Part shown: positions 58,276-64,000 of the stretch, in pieces
Position numbering within the stretch: the stretch's first letter is position 1
How the letters are laid out: each line of letters starts with the position of its first letter
Assembly: GCF_000346465.2 (NCBI RefSeq)
Contig: NC_034012.1
Span: 24,940,271 to 25,004,270, forward strand
Length of the DNA stretch: 64,000 nt
Source of the DNA: Prunus persica
Taxonomy: Eukaryota > Streptophyta > Magnoliopsida > Rosales > Rosaceae
Direction of reading: 5' to 3'
Program-made: the position numbers and the translations under genes
Notes under the pieces: generated by a model
Told to the model about the DNA's origin: nothing
Seen by the model: only the letters and a program-made list of their open reading frames with translations
Databases searched by the model: none

Positions 58276-58278
<3 letters not shown>
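57988..58278 (+). repeat. Probable 3' LTR of the copia fragment
   Basis: Begins TATTGGAAATTAGAATC, a TGTTGG-type start with one change, directly after the purine tract. The end is set before a GA microsatellite (58279-58306) and is approximate. Confidence 0.5.
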
Positions 58279-58310
<32 letters not shown>

Positions 58311-61300
58311 TTGGGCAAGTGCAGATGATGAGCAGAAATCGCGAGGTCCTAACTAGGGTCGGTCCTATGTCCAGGCTAACCTAACTATAGTTTAGGTAAC
58401 TTGATTTAATGATGTGGACTTTGTTATTTATTTATTTTATACAAAAATAGTTAGTTTGTAATTAATTAAGTAATATCTTAACCTTATTTAATTATATTAT
58501 TTATTATTTATGTTTTAATTGTTCTTTATTTAATAATCATTAGTATTCAAGTATTTTAATTAATTTCATAAATTAACCTAGGCTATAGTCTAGGTGACTT
58601 GATTTTTTATAACCCAAAGTTAATAGGTAGCCTAGGTGACTTGATTTTTTACACCCCACACGGACACACACACCCCCATCCCAACCACAGAAAATCTTCT
58701 TCTGTTTTTTTTTTTTTTCTTTAGTTAACTAACCACACAAGATGATAGAAAGAAAAATATTAACTAACCTCACATACGTGACACATACCCCTTTTCAGAA
58801 AACACAAATTTCATTCCCTTAGAGAAAATCCTTTACCTTGGCTTGGATACCTTCTTTTCATTTTTATTTTAAGTTGGCTTGAATGGGTCGATGGACTAAA
58901 ATGATTCAATTTTTTTCTTCTTCTCTTGTAATGGACAAACGCTTTCAACTTTTTTTCCTTTTAGGAGAAGTTTATTGTGTAATTGCTATAATTGACCTTA
59001 AAATTCATACTTCAATTTTTTTTATACATGCTTATATGTGAGTGTGTGCATGCCCAGTTGCTTGTTTTTGTCAATAACTCGGTGTTAATTTAATCAAGCA
59101 GGATTTCATGTTACTCGAGAAAGTTTTGAAGTAAAGAATAAATAAATTTAAACCTTCATGGTGACTGAAGTAATGAAGTTAAGTTTATTGGCTGCAGTAG
59201 AAGAAAAAAGAAATATGATCACAACACGAGAACCACTAAAAACAAGAATGGTGATTTGAAATTATTAAAGCATTATTTCTCTGATCTTTATTAGAGAGCT
59301 CTTAATATATTAACATTTTCCTTCAACAGTGTGAAATTACCTGTAGGATGATTAAAATTGCACACTTATCCTAGACTCATTCTAGATAATGTTTACTGAC
59401 TTCTTCGTAACTCAACTTCTGTCACGGGATGATCTTCGACACTCCTTATTTGAACGCAATACTGGTCACAATTGCTTCAAGCTCGCCGGAGGAAAACCGC
59501 CAACACTTTCTTGGTTCCCTCAACTGTATGAGTCACCGACATGCATATGAATGAAGAGAGTGTTTGATAAATCACCAAATAAACATGGAACACTCAATGA
59601 TTTATCTCAAATGAATGCACAGTAGCTTTCTTAAAAATTTTAGATGCTCAAACAAAATATGAAAAAGCTCACACAAACAAAGAATCACATCATATTCTTA
59701 TACAAACCACAATCTCCTTTTTACAAGAGAAGAGCACCAAGCCACGTGCTCAATCTCTGGCCATTTAACATATTTGATTCACTTAGAATCCTACATCAAT
59801 TCATCAGCCCATGCAAACTTCCTACCATGAATATGAGATTTAGATGCCTTGTGAATAACAGAAGCCAAACTTCCTATATGGTTCTAAGTAATGACGCCAA
59901 ATAGGAGACCACAAATTCTATTCAATCATGAATATCAGATTTGATCCAATCTGGACTCTTAGTGATTGACACCAAATAGCCACTCTTTTATGGAGAAACA
60001 ATATCTCCTAAAACAAATTAATTAGACCAAACAAAGATAATATTTTAACTTAAATCAAAATAGAGTCCAACTAGGAAAGAAATCTCAAGAGATAAAATCT
60101 AATCCTATTAAAAATAAGATTAACATAAAAATACTTGAGTGAAAAAAACTCCAACTAGGAATACTATAATGAATGCATGATTATGTCATGATTTACCTGA
60201 AGTCAAGTTTCTCATATCGGTTAAGTCATGCCTCGGATGTATGGGGTTGAATGAGTTGTGCCAAAACGTCCAGTAACAATTCTTCACACACTAATTTTCA
60301 ACCTATGCTAGAGTCTAGGAAATGACAACAGAAATTTTCATACTAACACAGTGAATAATGATATGGTTACATTTTGAGAAATGGAAGCATGTCAATTTAT
60401 GACACTGCAAGTTCCATGGAAAAATTTATAGATGATGGCATGAAATCCCCCAAACTGAACTTATTATTCACTAACCATTTACCTCAATGGTGAGGTCCCT
60501 CCCCCTTCCCCCTCTTGGTCACCTATTCGAATCCCAGCATAAGTTCCCCCCTCCCCAATGCAATGTGTTTATCGTTAATTCTCAAAAACACCATCTACGC
60601 ACCTAGACTCCACCTAATGAAATTCCTTAGCTAATGTCCTTTGAAGACATTCAAAATCTGAAAATCCCCCAAAACTGAACTAATTCTTTTACTCTCTGCG
60701 TTGATGAGCTAGGCGGTCGATGACTCTATCTAGCTGTTTTGGTGAGGCGATGGGAAGGTGTGGGTGAGGGTTTTTTGTTATTTTTTATTTATCATTTTAA
60801 TCTTATTTGAAAAATTAGCTTTAAAATATTTATTAAATTTTTTATCATTTAAATATTTTTTTTAAAAGGCCCAACATATGCCATACTTAATAGATTTTCA
60901 AACGGTTAAGTTAACGTCAGAACCACATTGCAACAAATTTTCAATGTTGGGGGTACCTCATTGTTAAAATTGAGAGGACATGGACAAACATGTCTTACGA
61001 GTGAAACCATAGGGTACCAAACTGAAATTGACCCATAAAAAAACCCAAAGAACACATGAAATTTTAGATTAAAAGATGAAAATAATACAAATAGAAATTT
61101 TAGTTCTCTTTGTGAGTGTTCGTGTAGAAAAATAATATGCGTATGAGTATAGCGGATTGCTTGAGGTAATCCTCAGCTAATTTGAACTGGGCTTCCTCTT
61201 TGACCGTGGCTTTCACCATTGCCACCATTGCCCAATGAAAAGTCTATATTACCCTCGACAGATAAATAACAAACAAAAAAATTTAACAAAATGACTAAAA

Positions 61301-62250
61301 TGCGATGCGTACCAAAATAAAAATTAATTGAAGGATATATATATAATTTATCAATAACTGAATCCGTGTATAATTTAAGGACAATTCGATAATTAACCCT
61401 ACTTAATCAACAACAACCCGAGTTTTAGAATTGTTCTTCTTCGAGTTGAAATTGTTTTGTTGTTGACTTCAAAAAATAAAATAAAATAAAAAGACCTAAG
61501 TTAAGGAAACTTAGGATGATAGTCCTTCCCCTTTCATGAATGTATGATAATGTATCATAGGCCAATGACAATATTATGTTTAACTAATCAAATTTGTTTT
61601 GTCCTGTTTGGATTGGCATTTACTCCAGCAAAATGTAATTACGAAAAAAAAAATAACTTTATTTGTATAATATAAGATTAAAATTGAGGATTTCACTAAT
61701 AAACTCATTTTGTTATCTAGAGTCAAGGTTTATGAAAAAGTATCCTTTTGAGTTTTAGATTTCATATTGGCTCAGTTTCATGGTTGTAAATGTTATACCA
61801 TGTCTTATCTTTCATATCTATTCATATATGTATGGTTGATACTTGAAATTTTGGATGTTACATGAAGGAGGATTTTGAAAAATGGATGTAGGGATTGCGG
61901 CATAGGATGTTAAGATAGGAAGATTGAAGAACACAATAGCAAAGAATACAAGAAATAAAGCAGAGAGAAGACGATTGTTGTATTTCTCATAAATCTAAAC
62001 TGAAGACAATTACATTATTCATCTCAGCCTAGCTAAAGCCTTTTTACACGTTTTCTAACTTCTCTAACCAATACTAATAGTTTTACTAAACTGTCTAACA
62101 AGTCTAACAATATTTCAATACTTTTACTCTTTATTCTTCTGACATGTGGCAGTACTAGTCCATTGATATCCTTACATAGGAGTGGTATTTTGGGCTTTTG
62201 TGCTTTTGTACTATTTGATGTCATGTGTGTAACATGTACATGAATATGAT
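58279..62250. other. Unassigned AT-rich intergenic region
   Basis: Starts with a GA run (58279-58306). Related strings ending AGGTGACTTGATTTTTTA recur near 58390, 58590 and 58635, perhaps a decayed repeat. No coding region is supported: the 86-codon frame at 59644-59904 and the 93-codon minus-strand frame at 62033-62314 lack recognisable features. Confidence 0.4.
60465..60595 (+). repeat. SINE-like tRNA-derived unit
   Basis: TACCTCAATGGTGAGG (about 60481) resembles a polymerase III A box and CTATTCGAATCCCAGC (about 60523) a B box, some 40 bases apart, as in plant tRNA-derived SINEs. I see no clear target duplication or tail. Confidence 0.35.
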
Positions 62251-62775
62251 TTTTCCATGATTTTAGAATCTTTTGTGTGAATTTATGAAGTGTCAAAGGA
62301 ATAAAATGTTTCATGACATGTTAATGATTGTTCATGAGTTTTCCTTTGAAACCCCGACCCAGATCAAAAAATAAAAAAACCCTATAAAGCCTTACCTAAA
62401 TCCAAAAAATTTGGGTCGGGCCGGTGAATTCTAATCTAAACAATAGTATTTAAATTTTGAGGAGATTGTCACCTCTTCTTGATTCATAAAAAATGGCTAA
62501 ATTGATAGGTCTGGCATTTTTCCATGATTTTAGAATTTTTGTGTGAATTTATGATGTGTCATAAAGGAATAAAATGTTCATGATATGTTAATGATTGTTC
62601 ATGAGTTTTCCTTTGAACCCGGCCCAGATCAAAAAATAAAAAAACCATATAAAGCCCGACCTAAACCCAAATTTTTTCGGTTAGGCGGGTGAATCCTAAT
62701 CTAAACAATAGTATTTAAATTTTGAGGAGATTGTCACATCTTCCTTATTCACAAAAAAGGGCTAAATTGATAGGT
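62251..62775 (+). repeat. 266-bp direct tandem duplication
   Basis: TTTTCCATGATTTTAGAAT begins diverged units at 62251 and 62517; both run through GTTCATGAGTTTTCCTTTG and AATAGTATTTAAATTTTGAG to AAATTGATAGGT. No coding frame. Confidence 0.85.
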
Positions 62776-62995
62776 CAATCAGCCAAGGCAGTAAGTCTGC
62801 TACGCATTGCACCTAAATTCGAAAAATTAAATTAATTTAAAGTAGTTTAAACTATCACCTGTATTATATAAAATATGGATCAAGTCCTAGGTGGTCAAGA
62901 TTTCTTCGACTTTATTTAAGCTGAACTAGGAAGGGCATAAAAATTCTTCTACCATAAGCAATAACAGTGCACACATCATTTATGAAAGGATATTC

Positions 62996-64000
62996 TGTTT
63001 GGGCCAACAATTTACGCACCCAGCCCAACGCTGGTGGCCCAGAAGGACGAGGCAAAATCAGGACCCGAGCAGTTTGGACTAGAATTGGAATCGAGGGCCC
63101 AAAGTCAAAAAGCCCAAACCCAAGTTAGATTTTTTACCAAAACCCAAAAATTGGAAGGAAGTCCAGTACATGCGAATTGCTTAGCCCACAACCCCAAAAC
63201 TCAAAATTGGGCTTAACATGGCTAAATGAAGGTAGAGAACAGCCTAAAATTGAAGAAACCCAAAACAGTTTTATCAAAACTGCCAGCTCTCTACCCAAGT
63301 TGAAACATGGACCAAAATACCACTTTAAGCAAAAGTGATGCACTCAGCCCCGGATCACAGAGAAACCCACATGACTATCTGACTTTGAGAAGTCAACAAT
63401 TTCAACTAGTCACAGGAGAAGTTGATTGGGAATTAATGAAGACAGGATTACAGAAAGACTTCTCTGAGACTCTGCAGCTAAAAGATCATAATCCCTTTCT
63501 ATATAATTCTGCATCAGAATAGATGGTCTTTCCAAGAGTTAAGCAGACTACTTTTTTAAGAGATAAGTAGAGGGAGTTGTTCAAAACAAGAAAAGCAAAT
63601 TGACCATCATGACAGATTGTTTTCTTTCTCTCTCTACAAAGAACAACAGGGAACAAATAAGAGTTCGTTTTTCTTTCAGAAAAAGCAAGGAAAAGACCTT
63701 CATGAAAACTGATTATTGATGGTTCTTCTCTGCCATAACAGATAACTTCCTCTTTTCTTTGATATTTAAAAATGAAAAGATCTTGATTTTTAGAAAATCG
63801 GCCGCCCATTTTTAAGATTAAAGAAACCCACTCCAGCATTTTTCTATAAATATGAGAAGATGTGAACAGATCAAAGGACAGCAAAAAAATCAATCAAAAA
63901 CAAAAAACTCAGAATGATCACTTGATCTCAAAAGCCTTCAAAACATTGAAAGCAACCAAGAGCTCATTGAGCCACAAGAAAGAAACCAGTTACAATTCAG
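62996..64000 (+). repeat. Probable start of a further Tat-like LTR running out of the window
   Basis: TGTTTGGGCC at 62996 is the same ten-base start as the minus-strand LTR of the young Tat element. The following kilobase is rich in GCCCA/GGCCC words, has a TATA box (TATAAATA at 63845-63852) and then an A/C-rich leader-like tract, consistent with the U3 and early R/U5 of an LTR. The end is outside the window. The body sequence is not otherwise similar to the other LTR. Confidence 0.5.

Noticed and set aside
59644..59904. 86-codon frame in the right intergenic region
   Set aside because: No domain or neighbour context; composition is like the surrounding AT-rich DNA.

Overview
The window is plant nuclear DNA, most probably from a woody eudicot; Rosaceae would fit the style of the repeats and of the resistance gene, but that is an impression and not proof. 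The evidence is intron-containing genes with GT-AG splice sites, a plant-type MACPF gene, a CC-NBS-LRR resistance gene, and a dense stack of plant transposons (Ty3/gypsy, Ty1/copia, CACTA, hAT, L1-type LINE). I see no bacterial gene, rRNA, tRNA gene or CRISPR array.

Layout. 1-4.25 kb is a decayed Ty3/gypsy element and 4.8-5.8 kb a decayed copia 3' end. 6.6-12.8 kb holds the one clearly intact cellular gene, a seven-exon MACPF-domain gene (617 aa, CAD1/NSL1 family). 14.7-22.5 kb is an old minus-strand Ty3/gypsy element of the Tat lineage, with a decayed antisense reading frame and tandem repeats behind a truncated integrase. 22.5-23.8 kb is an internally deleted copia fragment with a CT microsatellite in its LTR.

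25,112-43,370 is a non-autonomous CACTA transposon (CACTA...TAGTG ends, 3-bp duplication AAT, GCGACGAAA subterminal repeats). It has been split by a 14,454-bp Tat-lineage retrotransposon at 25,993-40,446 with two 1,490-bp LTRs that differ at only about five sites and a GAGGG target duplication. That element has an uninterrupted 1,210-codon RT/RNase H/second RNase H/integrase frame, a gag-protease frame with three nonsense codons, and, on the opposite strand between pol and the 3' LTR, a seven-exon gene that looks like a plant mobile domain (PMD) protein with a basic linker and coiled-coil tail. This convergent gene with its own promoter-like leader is the most unusual system here.

At 43.4 kb, on the CACTA border, lies a near-perfect foldback that resembles a young MIRNA or MITE. 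An LRR-gene scrap follows at 43.6-43.8 kb, then a full-length CC-NBS-LRR gene (44,143-51,410). That gene is interrupted in its LRR by a 3.4-kb hAT transposon that looks autonomous (two-exon BED/DUF659/hATC transposase) and also carries a one-base frameshift near 50.72 kb. The hAT terminus supplies a stop codon, so the allele would make a CC-NB-ARC protein with a shortened LRR.

52-58.3 kb holds a gypsy RT scrap, a short LINE copy with a ~33-bp target duplication, a full-length but defective copia element (53,308-57,743, minus) and another copia 3' end. 58.3-63 kb is mostly unassigned AT-rich sequence with a SINE-like unit and a 266-bp duplication. The last kilobase appears to be the start of a further LTR that continues beyond the window.
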